Shown: positions 49,726 to 59,365, numbered from the stretch's first letter. The stretch: 64,000 nucleotides of DNA from Plantactinospora endophytica (GCF_016862915.1 NZ_BONW01000010.1:62001-126000); one strand, 5' to 3'. A program made the numbers and translations. Notes: generated by a model not told the origin, from the letters alone.

Positions 49726-51024
49726 ATGTCGAACGCGAACTCGGAACGCCACGTCGTCAGTCGACGCGCCGTGCTCGGTGGTGCTGCTGTCGCCCTGGCC
49801 GGGGTCGGACTCGCACCGCCGTGGGCCGCACACGCCGGCAACGGTTCGACGTCCAGGTCGTTCGACCAGGCTCTGCTGGACGCCACGGCGTCCCGGCTGG
49901 ACCGGAGCCTGGTCGAGCTGCGTCGCGACATCCACCGGCATCCCGAGATCGCGGGGCAGGAGCGGCGTACCGCCGGAGTGGTGGCGCGGCGACTTCGCGC
50001 GGCCGGCCTCGACGTCCGGACGGGCGTCGGCGGGTACGGGGTGGTGGGGATCCTCCGTGGCGCCCATCCCGGCCGGACGGTCGGCTACCGGGCCGACATG
50101 GACGCGGTACCGCCGGACGAGCAGATGGCGGGCGGCCCGGAGCCGGCCCACCTGTGTGGACACGACCTGCACACCACCGTCGGTGTGGGGGTCGCCGAGG
50201 TACTGGCGCTGCTGCGCCACCGGCTCGCCGGCACGGTGGTGTTCGTCTTCCAACCCGCCGAGGAGGCGCTCAGCGGCGCCGCCGCGATGCTCGACGACGG
50301 CGTGTTCGACCGGGCCCGCCCGACGGAGATCCACGCCCTGCACTGCGGTCCGTTCCCGGTCGGCCAGTTCCTCGTGATGCCCGGATACGGGCTGCCCGGC
50401 CTCGATCGTGGGGTCGTCACGCTCACCGGCTCCGACGCGACGGTGCGGGCTCGGCAGCTCGCCGCCGAGATCAACACGCTCGGCACGGTGGCTCCACCCC
50501 GCACTCCCGCCGACCTCGAACAGATCGTGGCGGACCTCCAGACCCCGGACGGGCCGCTGGCCGAGTTCGTCTTCATGGGGGCGCAGCCGGTGGAGACGGA
50601 CGGTGCGGCCGAGGTCCGGGTCTCCTTCCGCTGCTGGCCGGAGCACCGGTACGCCGAGATCCGCGAACGGATCCAGCGTCTCGCGACCGCATCCGGCGGG
50701 GCGTCGGTGGCCTTCCCGAACGATCCCTTCCCGGCCATGATCTGTCCCGAGCGGGAAGGGCTGGCCCTCGAACGGCACCTGCACCGGACCGTCGGCCGCG
50801 ACGGGGTGCGGAGGATGCACGCCGCTGTTCCGTTCAACGGTGAGGACTTCGCGTTGTTCCTCGACCGGATGCCCGGCACGTTCACCTTCCTCGGCGTACG
50901 CGCGCCCGGTGCCGCCATCGAAACCAGCTATCCGCACTTCGGCGCCTTCAACCCGGACGAGCGGGCCATCGGCTACGGCGTCCGTGCGATGGCCGGTTGG
51001 CTGGCCACCCGTACCCGCAGCTAG
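49726..51024 (+). CDS. Tat-exported M20-family amidohydrolase/peptidase
   Basis: The 432-aa product begins with a twin-arginine signal (SRRAVLGGAAVALAGVGLAPP, cleavage near 38) and continues as an M20D amidohydrolase: LRRDIHRHPEIAGQE, the metal cluster CGHDLHTTVGVGVAEVL, QPAEEALSGAAAMLDDG, then a late NGEDFALFLDRMPG with the last metal ligands. Relatives hydrolyse N-acyl amino acids, indole-acetyl-amino acids or peptides outside the cell. GGAGGAACC precedes the ATG. It stands alone, with its start 214 bp after the SDR gene. Confidence 0.92.
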   Translation: MSNANSERHVVSRRAVLGGAAVALAGVGLAPPWAAHAGNGSTSRSFDQALLDATASRLDRSLVELRRDIHRHPEIAGQERRTAGVVARRLRAAGLDVRTGVGGYGVVGILRGAHPGRTVGYRADMDAVPPDEQMAGGPEPAHLCGHDLHTTVGVGVAEVLALLRHRLAGTVVFVFQPAEEALSGAAAMLDDGVFDRARPTEIHALHCGPFPVGQFLVMPGYGLPGLDRGVVTLTGSDATVRARQLAAEINTLGTVAPPRTPADLEQIVADLQTPDGPLAEFVFMGAQPVETDGAAEVRVSFRCWPEHRYAEIRERIQRLATASGGASVAFPNDPFPAMICPEREGLALERHLHRTVGRDGVRRMHAAVPFNGEDFALFLDRMPGTFTFLGVRAPGAAIETSYPHFGAFNPDERAIGYGVRAMAGWLATRTRS

Positions 51025-51172
51025 CGTGGCGCTGGCCGCATATCCGTACGGGTACTCAGGTGTGCTCCGGGTCGGGGGTCGGCGGCAGCAGATTCTGCAA
51101 CCGGGGTGTCCGGCCGCGCGCCGGACCTAGACTCCATCCGCCGGCATTGACCTCGACGGATGGGCGGAGCGG

Positions 51173-52483
51173 GTGCCGACAACCGGTCGCACAGGTGGAC
51201 AGTCGTATCTCAGCAGTCGATCGTGGTGGATAACCGGAGTGGTCGGGGTCTGGATCGCCAGCCGGGCGGTGTTCGTCCTGATCTACGCGAACGTGGTCAA
51301 GGCGCCGGTCGGGAACGTCTTCGCCGACGTGGCGCTCTACCACCGCTGGACCGACGTACTGCTCGACTGGCAGGTGCCCCGGGACGATCCGATGTGGCAG
51401 TACCCGCCCGGCGCCGCCGCGTTCTTCCAGGCGCTCTGGCACCTCGCAGGGGACTCGGTCGGCGGGTACGAGATCACGTTCTTCACGCTGGCCGTCCTGG
51501 CCGACCTGCTGGTCCTGCTCACCCTGCTCCGACTCGCCCGGGGCGATGGGCTGCTCCTCGGCGCCTGGGCCTGGGCGCTGGCGGTTCCGCTGCTCAACCT
51601 GCTGACGTACGCCCGGTACGACATCTTCGTCACGGCCGTCGCGGTCGTCGGGCTCGCCGCCACGGTCCGGCGTCCGGTGGTCGCCGGTGCGGCCCTGGCC
51701 GTCGGCGCGCTGCTCAAGGTATGGCCGGCGGTGCTGCTGATCAGCGCCCGGCCGGTCGGCGGCCTCCGGCCGATCCTCACCGGTTTCGTCGTGGCGCTCG
51801 CCCTGCTCGGCAGTGCGCTCACCCTCGCCTTCGGCGGCGCCTGGTCCGGCTTCACCGGCAACCAGGCTGACCGTGGCCTCCAAATCGAGTCGATCGGCGC
51901 CACCCCGCTGGTCCTGGCCCGCCTCGGCGACCCCACCATCGACGTCCGGTTCGTCTACGGGGCGATGGAGTTCGTCGACGACCCGTTCGTGCGCCCGGCG
52001 ACGATCGTCCTTCCCGTGCTGACGATCCTCGGACTCGGCGCCCTGAGTCTCTGGTGGCTCGTCAGGGGCCGACGGATCGTCTGGACCAGCGCGATCGGCT
52101 TCGACGTGGCGCTGCTCGCGATCCTGACCACGGTGGTGACCAGTCGGGTCTTCTCCCCGCAGTACATGCTCTGGCTGATCGGGACGGCGGCGGTCTGCCT
52201 GACCCGCCGGGACACCACGCAACGCGCCGCGAGCGCCCTGGTCCTGGTCGCGACCGTGCTGACCAGCGCCCTGTTCCCGTGGTACTACGCACAGGTGTCG
52301 ACGGATCCCGCCTGGCCGGGCACGGCGCTGCTGGTCCTCCGGAACGCGCTTGTGGTGGCGGCACTCGGCATCGGCTTCCACACGCTGACCCGGAGCGCGG
52401 CCCGCGGTACGTCCGACGTTGCGGGCACCCGAGCCGGCGCGTCGTCGCCCCGACCGGATCGGGCCACGCACCCGGTGGCCTGA
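51173..52483 (+). CDS. GT87-family (DUF2029) membrane glycosyltransferase
   Basis: The 436-aa protein has about ten membrane helices and a GT-C layout: FVLIYANVVKAPVGNVFADVALYHRWTDVLL with an acidic pair in the first loop (DVALYHRW), YPPGAAAFFQAL, LLTYARYDIF, ALLKVWPAVLL, and SRVFSPQYMLWLIG near the end. GT87 enzymes use polyprenyl-phosphate mannose to add alpha-mannose to envelope lipoglycans. The GTG at 51173 has GGAGCG upstream. Which acceptor is used is not known. It is 149 bp after the amidohydrolase stop. Confidence 0.82.
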   Translation: MPTTGRTGGQSYLSSRSWWITGVVGVWIASRAVFVLIYANVVKAPVGNVFADVALYHRWTDVLLDWQVPRDDPMWQYPPGAAAFFQALWHLAGDSVGGYEITFFTLAVLADLLVLLTLLRLARGDGLLLGAWAWALAVPLLNLLTYARYDIFVTAVAVVGLAATVRRPVVAGAALAVGALLKVWPAVLLISARPVGGLRPILTGFVVALALLGSALTLAFGGAWSGFTGNQADRGLQIESIGATPLVLARLGDPTIDVRFVYGAMEFVDDPFVRPATIVLPVLTILGLGALSLWWLVRGRRIVWTSAIGFDVALLAILTTVVTSRVFSPQYMLWLIGTAAVCLTRRDTTQRAASALVLVATVLTSALFPWYYAQVSTDPAWPGTALLVLRNALVVAALGIGFHTLTRSAARGTSDVAGTRAGASSPRPDRATHPVA

Positions 52484-52644
52484 CGAGCGGTGCCGCCGTG
52501 GACTCCAAGGTTCATGGCAACCTGTCGTGCGGTGCGGACCGTGCAGTGGGGACCACAAGTCGCCGAGAATCTCGCGCGCCATCTGACGGTGTTGCCCGCG
52601 TACCCAGGTTGGTGGCGGTGCTTTGCCGCCGTTCGCCCGTTTGA

Positions 52645-52673
52645 TTGAAGTACGTCATGATCGCGGGTACGAT
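52645..52673 (+). promoter_or_regulatory. Candidate promoter of the PQQ-propeller gene
   Basis: TTGAAG (52645-52650), a 17-bp spacer, and TACGAT (52668-52673) fit a sigma-70-like promoter about 77 bp before the gene start. The surrounding 266-bp gap is otherwise empty. Confidence 0.35.
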
Positions 52674-52749
52674 GACCGCGTAGTGGTGGACTACCCGGAC
52701 CCCGCTTGCTTCGTCGCAGTTCGACGTGCGCTGGGAACGGGTGGAGAAC

Positions 52750-53919
52750 ATGAACGTTGCCGGGACCGACCATCGCCCGACGGGCCTGCGTGCCCCGCCC
52801 GGGCCGGCCCGCCGCCGCATCTCCGGCACCCTCGCGGGAGCGATGGGCGGAGCGGTGCTGGCCATGTTGCTCGGCTACCTTCCCGGAGTCCAGCTCGGGT
52901 TGCCGGGTCGGCCGACCGATCGCGCCGGGCCACAGTTGCGGTGGGTCTTCACCGCCGCCGACGAGACCGATGCCGGGCCGGTCGTCGCGGCCGGCACGGT
53001 CTACCTCGGCAGCGCCGACGGCACCCTGTACGCCCTCGACGCCGCGACCGGCACCGTCCGCTGGACGTACCCGATCCCCGAGTTGGACGCCACCCTGGCG
53101 GTCGCCGACGGAATGCTCTACCTCGTCGGTTCGGAGACGCTGTACGCGCTCGACGTCGACACCCGTCAGGTTCGCTGGAGCTTCCGGGTCGACGGGAGTC
53201 TCCGCTCGACGCTGGGCGCGGCCGACGGGCTCGTCTACGTCGCCGACCAGCACGGCCGGCTCGGCCCGACCCTGCACGCGCTGGACCGGGCCACCGGCCA
53301 CCTCCGCTGGAGCCGCGACCTGGGCCGCACCCACGGCACCGGCCCGGCGGTGGCGCACGGCGCCGTCTACGTCGGCGGCGACCACACGCTGTACGCGCTC
53401 GACGCCCGGACCGGTGCCGTCCGGTGGGACCATCCCGACCTGCCGGGGCCGGTCGGCGAGGCCCCGGTGGTCGCGGACCGGACCGTGCACCTCGCCGTCG
53501 CCGGCAGCTACCTCGGCACCTTCGACGTGCACGACGGCCGGAAACTGTGGAGCCACGAGTCCGACGTCGTGTCGACGCCGGCCGTCCGGGACGACACCGT
53601 CTACGTCCCGTTAGGGACGGGGTGCTGCTTCGACCGCTGGCGTACCAACGCCTACCGGGCGTCGACCGGCGAGCTGCTCTGGTCGGCCGAGTTCCACGCG
53701 GCCGAGCTGGTCACGGCCGGCGGAATCCTCTACTCCCGCGCGGCCGGCGACGGCACGGTGTACGCGTTCGATCCGGCGGTCGGCGAGGTGGGCTGGCGGT
53801 TCGCCGCCGGGGACCGGACCTCGGGTGCGCCGGCCGCCACCGGCGACACCGTCTTCGTGGCGGACGGCGAGCACACCCTGTACGCGGTCCGCGCACCCCC
53901 GCCGCCACCCTGGGACTGA
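52750..53919 (+). CDS. PQQ-type beta-propeller protein, membrane-anchored
   Basis: The 389-aa protein has one N-terminal helix (GTLAGAMGGAVLAMLLGYLPG) and six to seven propeller blades of the PQQ/BamB-like type, each with a GxVYLGSADGTLYALDAATG-like loop and a following VRWxY strand (for example VGSETLYALDVDTRQVRWSF, VYVGGDHTLYALDARTGAVRWD, VFVADGEHTLYAVRA). It is probably a periplasm-side scaffold or sugar sensor. The ATG at 52750 follows GGAGAAC. The PQQ cofactor itself is not implied. Confidence 0.85.
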   Translation: MNVAGTDHRPTGLRAPPGPARRRISGTLAGAMGGAVLAMLLGYLPGVQLGLPGRPTDRAGPQLRWVFTAADETDAGPVVAAGTVYLGSADGTLYALDAATGTVRWTYPIPELDATLAVADGMLYLVGSETLYALDVDTRQVRWSFRVDGSLRSTLGAADGLVYVADQHGRLGPTLHALDRATGHLRWSRDLGRTHGTGPAVAHGAVYVGGDHTLYALDARTGAVRWDHPDLPGPVGEAPVVADRTVHLAVAGSYLGTFDVHDGRKLWSHESDVVSTPAVRDDTVYVPLGTGCCFDRWRTNAYRASTGELLWSAEFHAAELVTAGGILYSRAAGDGTVYAFDPAVGEVGWRFAAGDRTSGAPAATGDTVFVADGEHTLYAVRAPPPPPWD

Positions 53920-54029
53920 GCCACCGGAGGCACCGGCACCGCCAGCGGCGCCGGGCCAGCGAAGAAGACCGAGCGGCACGAAGGGCCGGGTGGCCGGGGG
54001 AGCGGATCGGCAAAGGCAGCGGGGTCGGG

Positions 54030-55412
54030 TCAGCGGATGGTGCGGCGCAGGGTGCGGAGCCGCCGGCCGCTGGACCGGTGCGGTTCACCTGCCGCGTCGG
54101 CGAGCAGGTCGGCGAGATCGGCGAAGCCGTCCCGGACCAGTCCGACGGTCAGCCGGACGTGGTCGGTGCCGAGCGGGTCGAGCTCGAACGGGGTACCGGG
54201 GGCGACGGCGATGCCGTGCGCGGCGAGCGAGAGCATCGCGTGCTGCTGGTCGCGTACCGGAATCCACATGTTGATGCCGTCCGGGGCCGGGGCGTCGACA
54301 CCCCGCTGCGCGAGCGCGGCGGTGAGCAGGTCGCGGCGCCGGGCGTACTCGCGGCGGGCGCCGGCCAGCACCCGTGCCGTCGCCGGGTCGGTGAGCAGGT
54401 CGAGCAGCACGGCCTGGAGTACCCGGCTGGACCAGCCCGGGCCGAGCAGGCGCCGGTCGGCGACCGAGGCGACCAGGTTGGCCGGGCCACCGACGGCGGC
54501 GAGCCGCAGGTCCGGGCCGTGGCTCTTGGAGAAGCTGCGGATGTGCACCACCTGTTCGGGCAGCCACCCGCCGAGCGAGACCGGCGGCGCGGAGGCGATC
54601 TCGCCCGCATGGTCGTCCTCGACCACCACGACGGTACCGCCCAGCGGATGCGCGCCGAGCACAGCGGACAGTTCGGCGGCGCGCTCCGGCGTCATCGAGA
54701 TCCCGGTCGGGTTGTGCGCCCGGGGTTGCAGCAGCAGCGCCACCGGCGCCCGGTCCAGTCCGGCGGCGAGCGACGCCGGCTCGATGCCCGAGCCGTCCAG
54801 GGTGACCGGCACCGGCACCGCGCCGACGGTGTCGAGCAGGTCGAGCAGCGGCGGGAAGGCCGGATTCTCCACGAGTACCCGGTCGCCGAGCCGGACGGCG
54901 GCGCCGACCACCCGGTCCAGCGCGTCCAGCGCCCCGTCGACCACGGTGAGCTGCTGCGGCGGGAACGGCCAGCGTTCCCGGAGCACCACCTCCAGCCGGG
55001 GCAGCACCGGTTCCTCCAGGTAGGAGGTGGTGAGCCGGGTGTCGCCGATCCGGCGCAGCGCGGGCGCCAGGTCCGGCAGCAGGTCGTGGTCGGGTACGCC
55101 GGTGGAGAAGTCGTGCGGCAGCGTGGCCGGGCTGGCGGTGAGCCGGGCGTACCGGAGGCTCTGCCGGAGCCGGTTCGGCGGCAGTACGAAGGTGCCGGAG
55201 CGGCCCCGGGTCTGGATGGCACCGGCGCTGGCCAGTGAGCGCCACGCCTCGCTGACGGTGGTCGGGCTGATGCCGAGTTCCCGGGCGACCGAGCGGACGG
55301 TGGGCAGTCGAGTGCCGGCCGGCAGCTCGCCGGTACGGACCAGCCGGCTCACCGCCGCGGCGACGCCCCGGGCCGTACGGTCGTCGATCGCACTGGCGAT
55401 GAGCTGCAGCAT
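54030..55412 (-). CDS. MocR-type GntR/aminotransferase regulator
   Basis: The 460-aa regulator joins an N-terminal GntR winged helix (1-70: VRTGELPAGTRLPTVRSVARELGISPTTVSEAWRSLASAG) to a fold-type I aminotransferase (about 90-450). The PLP lysine is K296 in SFSKSHGPDLR, with NPTG (QPRAHNPTGISM) and acidic VVVVEDDHAG cofactor contacts in place. MocR proteins sense amino acids or PLP and usually control the divergent operon. Here that operon starts at 55608 with beta-ureidopropionase, so a sensor of beta-alanine or beta-aminoisobutyrate, the pathway end products, is a reasonable inference. Confidence 0.93.
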   Translation of the reverse strand: MLQLIASAIDDRTARGVAAAVSRLVRTGELPAGTRLPTVRSVARELGISPTTVSEAWRSLASAGAIQTRGRSGTFVLPPNRLRQSLRYARLTASPATLPHDFSTGVPDHDLLPDLAPALRRIGDTRLTTSYLEEPVLPRLEVVLRERWPFPPQQLTVVDGALDALDRVVGAAVRLGDRVLVENPAFPPLLDLLDTVGAVPVPVTLDGSGIEPASLAAGLDRAPVALLLQPRAHNPTGISMTPERAAELSAVLGAHPLGGTVVVVEDDHAGEIASAPPVSLGGWLPEQVVHIRSFSKSHGPDLRLAAVGGPANLVASVADRRLLGPGWSSRVLQAVLLDLLTDPATARVLAGARREYARRRDLLTAALAQRGVDAPAPDGINMWIPVRDQQHAMLSLAAHGIAVAPGTPFELDPLGTDHVRLTVGLVRDGFADLADLLADAAGEPHRSSGRRLRTLRRTIR

Positions 55413-55438
55413 GTTACTTCTCCGAAAAAATCAGTAAC
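55413..55438. promoter_or_regulatory. Inverted repeat beside the mocR start
   Basis: GTTACT and AGTAAC are exact complements 14 bp apart, ending directly at the mocR ATG. The spacer contains an A-run and the ribosome site. It could be an autoregulatory site of the MocR protein. Confidence 0.4.
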
Positions 55439-55448
55439 GAATTGGCCA

Positions 55449-55477
55449 TTGTCCGTCCCGACTTGTGTCACTAAAGT
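55449..55477 (+). promoter_or_regulatory. Candidate promoter of the pyrimidine-catabolism operon
   Basis: TTGTCC (55449-55454), a 17-bp spacer, and TAAAGT (55472-55477) face the operon and would give a 5' UTR of about 125 nt before 55608. It lies next to the inverted repeat by mocR. Confidence 0.35.
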
Positions 55478-55607
55478 CCTACGCCATCCGGTCGGAAATT
55501 CACAAGGTGATCACAAGGTCTCGGCAGCAGGCCAGCACTAGGTCAGCAAGCTCTCCACCGACGAGCACCGCCGCCACCAGCGGGCACGGTGCCGAGGAGG
55601 TTCGACC

Positions 55608-56447
55608 ATGGCAGAGATCGTTCGCGCGGCCCTGGTGCAGACGAACTGGACCGGCGACAAGGAATCGATGATCAAAGCGCACGAGGAGTACGCCCGACAG
55701 GCTGCCGCCCAAGGCGCCAAGGTCATCTGTTTCCAGGAGCTGTTCTACGGCCCGTACTTCTGTCAGGTGCAGGACCAGGGCTACTACGCGTACGCCGAGT
55801 CGATCCCCGGCCCGACCACCGAACGCTTCGCCGCGCTCGCCGCCGAACTCGGCATGGTCATGGTGCTGCCGATGTACGAGCAGGAGCAGCCCGGCGTGCT
55901 CTACAACACCGCCGCCGTGGTCGACGCCGACGGCAGCTATCTCGGCAAATACCGGAAGACACACATCCCGCAGGTGAAGGGGTTCTGGGAGAAGTTCTAC
56001 TTCCGGCCCGGCAACCTCGGATATCCGGTCTTCGACACCGCCGTCGGTCGGATCGGCGTCTACATCTGCTACGACCGGCACTTCCCGGAGGGCTGGCGGG
56101 CGCTCGGCCTGGCCGGCGCCACCGTCGTCTTCAACCCGTCGGCGACCAGCCGGGGGCTGTCGGCCTATCTGTGGAAGCTGGAGCAGCCGGCCTCGGCGGT
56201 GGCCAACGAGTACTTCGTCGGGGCGATCAACCGGGTCGGGGTGGAGGACCTCGGCGACAACGACTTCTACGGCACCTCCTACTTCGTCGACCCGGAGGGG
56301 CAGTTCGTCGGGGCGGTCGGCGACGACCACGCCCCGGAGTTGATCGTGCGGGACCTCGACCTGGGGCTGCTGGCGGAGGTACGCGACCGGTGGGCCTTCT
56401 ACCGGGACCGCCGCCCGGACGCCTACGACAGCCTGGTCCAGCCCTGA
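55608..56447 (+). CDS. Beta-ureidopropionase / nitrilase-superfamily amidohydrolase
   Basis: The 279-aa carbon-nitrogen hydrolase has the E-K-C triad: E44 in CFQELFYGPYF, K117 in YRKTHIPQ and C154 in VYICYDRHFPEGWR. The FYGPYFCQ and SATSRGLSAYLWKLEQPA segments are those of N-carbamoyl-beta-alanine amidohydrolases (third enzyme of reductive pyrimidine breakdown), though N-carbamoyl-D-amino-acid and putrescine-type nitrilases are close. GAGGAGG precedes the ATG. It is the first gene of an eight-gene operon, 16 bp before the dihydropyrimidinase, which argues for the N-carbamoyl-beta-alanine (or N-carbamoyl-beta-aminoisobutyrate) activity. Confidence 0.9.
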   Translation: MAEIVRAALVQTNWTGDKESMIKAHEEYARQAAAQGAKVICFQELFYGPYFCQVQDQGYYAYAESIPGPTTERFAALAAELGMVMVLPMYEQEQPGVLYNTAAVVDADGSYLGKYRKTHIPQVKGFWEKFYFRPGNLGYPVFDTAVGRIGVYICYDRHFPEGWRALGLAGATVVFNPSATSRGLSAYLWKLEQPASAVANEYFVGAINRVGVEDLGDNDFYGTSYFVDPEGQFVGAVGDDHAPELIVRDLDLGLLAEVRDRWAFYRDRRPDAYDSLVQP

Positions 56448-56463
56448 GAACCGGAGGCGCGGC

Positions 56464-57867
56464 ATGACATTGCTGGTCAGGGGTGGCACCGTCGTCGGGG
56501 CGACCGGGACGCACGCCGCCGACGTGCTCGTCGAGGGCGAGACGATCGTCGCGCTGTTCGCCCCCGGGCGGGCGCCGGACGGCGACCACCAGGTCGTCGA
56601 CGCGACCGGGAAGTACGTCATCCCGGGCGGGATCGACGCGCACACCCACATGGAGCTGCCGTTCGGCGGCACGAACGCCTCGGACACCTTCGACACCGGT
56701 ACCCGGGCGGCGGCGTACGGCGGCACCACCACGATCGTCGACTTCGCGGTGCAGCGTACCGGCGAGGTGGTGCAGGACGGGCTGGCCGCATGGCACGCCA
56801 AAGCCGACGGCAACTGCCACGTCGACTACGCGTTCCACATGATCCTCGGCGGGGTCGACGAGGATGCGCTGAAGGCGATGGACATGCTCGTCGCCGACGA
56901 GGGGATCAGCAGCTTCAAGCTCTTCATGGCGTACCCGGGAGTCTTCTACTCCGACGACGGCCAGATCCTGCGGGCGATGCAGCGGGCCCGGGAGAACGGC
57001 GCAATGATCATGATGCACGCCGAGAACGGCATCGCGATCGACGTCCTCGTGCAACAGGCGCTGGCCCGGGGCGAGACCGACCCGATCCACCACGGGCTGA
57101 CCCGGCCGGAGGCCCTCGAAGCCGAGGCGACGCACCGGGCGATCCGGCTCGCCGAGGTGGCCCGGGACTGCCCGCTCTACATCGTGCACCTGAGCGCCAG
57201 CCAGGCCCTCGAACAGGTCGCGGCGGCCCGGCACGCCGGCCGGAACGTCTTCGCCGAGACCTGCCCGCAGTACCTCTACCTGACCCTGGAGGACCAGCTC
57301 GGCGCGCCCGGCTTCGAGGGCGCCAAGTGGGTCTGCTCGACGCCGCTGCGCAGCAAGCACGAGTCGCACCACCGCGACCTCTGGCAGGGCCTGCGCACCA
57401 ACGACCTGGCGGTGGTCTCCACCGACCACTGCCCGTTCTGCTTCAAGGACCAGAAGGAGTTGGGACTCGGCGACTTCTCGAAGATCCCGAACGGGATCGG
57501 CGGCGTCGAACACCGGGTCGACCTGCTCTACCAGGGCGTGGTGGACGGAAAACTGACCCTGGAACGCTGGGTCGAGACGATCGCCACCACCCCGGCCCGG
57601 ATGTTCGGGCTCTATCCCCGCAAGGGCGTGCTGGCCCCCGGCTCCGACGCCGACATCGTCGTCTACGACCCGGCCGGACGGACCAGCATCGGCGTCGGCA
57701 CGCACCACATGAACATGGACCACTCGGCGTACGAGGGGTACGAGATCGCCGGACGGGTCGACACGGTGATCAGCCGGGGCAGCGTACTGGTCGCCGACGG
57801 GGCGTACCACGGGCGGCGCGGACACGGGCGCTACCTGCGGCGCGGCCTGTCGACGTACCTGAACTGA
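56464..57867 (+). CDS. hydA: Dihydropyrimidinase / D-hydantoinase
   Basis: The 467-aa enzyme opens dihydrouracil, dihydrothymine or 5-substituted hydantoins. It has the binuclear metal site of cyclic amidohydrolases: H60/H62 in DAHTHMELP, the carboxylated K152 in SSFKLFMAYPG, MMHAENG, IVHLSASQALEQV, and the last aspartate in STDHCPF. The substrate-loop order matches dihydropyrimidinases rather than dihydroorotases. Spacing to the upstream beta-ureidopropionase is 16 bp and to the downstream dehydrogenase 9 bp, so it is in the same message. GGAGG lies before the ATG. A preference for pyrimidine over hydantoin is inferred from neighbours only. Confidence 0.94.
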   Translation: MTLLVRGGTVVGATGTHAADVLVEGETIVALFAPGRAPDGDHQVVDATGKYVIPGGIDAHTHMELPFGGTNASDTFDTGTRAAAYGGTTTIVDFAVQRTGEVVQDGLAAWHAKADGNCHVDYAFHMILGGVDEDALKAMDMLVADEGISSFKLFMAYPGVFYSDDGQILRAMQRARENGAMIMMHAENGIAIDVLVQQALARGETDPIHHGLTRPEALEAEATHRAIRLAEVARDCPLYIVHLSASQALEQVAAARHAGRNVFAETCPQYLYLTLEDQLGAPGFEGAKWVCSTPLRSKHESHHRDLWQGLRTNDLAVVSTDHCPFCFKDQKELGLGDFSKIPNGIGGVEHRVDLLYQGVVDGKLTLERWVETIATTPARMFGLYPRKGVLAPGSDADIVVYDPAGRTSIGVGTHHMNMDHSAYEGYEIAGRVDTVISRGSVLVADGAYHGRRGHGRYLRRGLSTYLN

Positions 57868-57876
57868 GGTGTTGTG

Positions 57877-59358
57877 ATGAGGGAGATCCCGCACTGGATC
57901 GACGGGGGCGAGGTCGCCGGCAACGGGGACCGGCGGCTGCCGGTCTACGACCCGGCGACCGGCGAACGGCAGGCGGAGGTGGTCGCCGCCACCGACGCCG
58001 AGGTGCGGGCCGCGGTCCGGTCCGCCGCCGCCGCGCAACCCGGCTGGCGGGCGGCGTCGCTGTCCCGGCGGGCCGAGGTGATGTTCCGGTTCCGCGACCT
58101 GGTGGACGCCAACCGGAAGGAGATCGCCAGCCTGCTCTCCGCCGAGCACGGCAAGACGGTGGCGGACGCGGCCGGCGAGGTGGCCCGGGGCCTGGAGAAC
58201 GTCGAGTTCGCGGCCGGCGCCCCGCACCTGCTCAAGGGCGGCTACAGCGAGCAGGCCGCGACCGGGGTGGACGTCTACTCGATCCGCCAGCCGCTCGGCG
58301 TGGTCGCCGGGATCACCCCGTTCAACTTTCCGGCCATGGTGCCGATGTGGATGTTCTGCACCGCGCTGGTCGCCGGCAACACCTTCGTGCTCAAACCGAG
58401 CGAGAAGGACCCGAGCGTCTCGCTGCTCCTCGCCGACCTGCTGCGTCGGGCCGGGCTGCCGGACGGCGCGTTCAACGTCGTCCAGGGCGACCGGTCGGCG
58501 GTGCGGGCGCTGGTCGCCGACCCGGACGTCGCCGCGCTCTCCTTCGTCGGCTCGACGCCGGTGGCCAGGTCGATCTACACCGCCGGCACCGCCGCCGGCA
58601 AGCGGGTGCAGGCGCTCGGCGGGGCCAAGAACCACATGGTGGTGCTGCCGGACGCCGACGTCGGGGCCGCCGCCGACGCCGCCGTCTCGGCCGGGTTCGG
58701 TTCGGCGGGGGAGCGCTGCATGGCCGTCTCGGTGGTGGTCGCGGTCGGCGCGGTCGCGGACCCGCTGGTCGAGGCGATCTCGACGCGGATGGGCCGGATC
58801 CGGGTCGGCCCGGCCAGCGACCCGGACGCCGAGATGGGACCGCTGATCACCGGCGAGCACCGGGACCGGGTGCGGGCGTACCTGGACCGGCCCGGCGGGC
58901 AGGTGGTGGTCGACGGGCGGGCGCTGCCGGCCACCGACGGACCCGGGTTCTTCCTCGGCCCGTCGCTGGTGGACCATGTCGCGGCCGACTCCGGCTACTA
59001 CCTCGACGAGATCTTCGGGCCGGTGCTGTCGGTGGTCCGGGTGGACACCTACGCCGAGGCCGTCGCCCTGGTCAATTCCAACGAGTACGGCAACGGCACC
59101 GCGATCTTCACCCGGGACGGCGGAGCGGCCCGGCGCTTCCAGTACGACGTGGTCTGCGGCATGGTCGGGATCAACGTGCCGATTCCGGTCCCGGTCGCCT
59201 ACTACAGCTTCGGCGGCTGGAAGTCGTCGCTCTTCGGCGACCTGCACATGTACGGCCCCGAAGGGCTGGCCTTCTACACCAGGACCAAGGTGGTCACCTC
59301 GCGCTGGCCCGACCCGGCGTCGAGCGAGGTCGACCTCGGCTTTCCGAAGGTGCGGTGA
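57877..59358 (+). CDS. mmsA: CoA-acylating methylmalonate-semialdehyde dehydrogenase
   Basis: The 493-aa aldehyde dehydrogenase has the catalytic C281 in GSAGERCMAVSVVVAVG and the MMSDH hallmark LGGAKNHMVVLPDAD, in which the usual general-base glutamate is absent, as in CoA-dependent members. N-terminal GVVAGITPFNFPAMVPMWMF is also characteristic. MMSDH turns methylmalonate semialdehyde into propionyl-CoA (or malonate semialdehyde into acetyl-CoA), the exit of thymine and uracil reductive breakdown after transamination. I chose the ATG at 57877, 6 nt after GAGGT; the GTG before it is possible. Confidence 0.93.
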   Translation: MREIPHWIDGGEVAGNGDRRLPVYDPATGERQAEVVAATDAEVRAAVRSAAAAQPGWRAASLSRRAEVMFRFRDLVDANRKEIASLLSAEHGKTVADAAGEVARGLENVEFAAGAPHLLKGGYSEQAATGVDVYSIRQPLGVVAGITPFNFPAMVPMWMFCTALVAGNTFVLKPSEKDPSVSLLLADLLRRAGLPDGAFNVVQGDRSAVRALVADPDVAALSFVGSTPVARSIYTAGTAAGKRVQALGGAKNHMVVLPDADVGAAADAAVSAGFGSAGERCMAVSVVVAVGAVADPLVEAISTRMGRIRVGPASDPDAEMGPLITGEHRDRVRAYLDRPGGQVVVDGRALPATDGPGFFLGPSLVDHVAADSGYYLDEIFGPVLSVVRVDTYAEAVALVNSNEYGNGTAIFTRDGGAARRFQYDVVCGMVGINVPIPVPVAYYSFGGWKSSLFGDLHMYGPEGLAFYTRTKVVTSRWPDPASSEVDLGFPKVR

Positions 59359-59365
59359 GCGGCTG

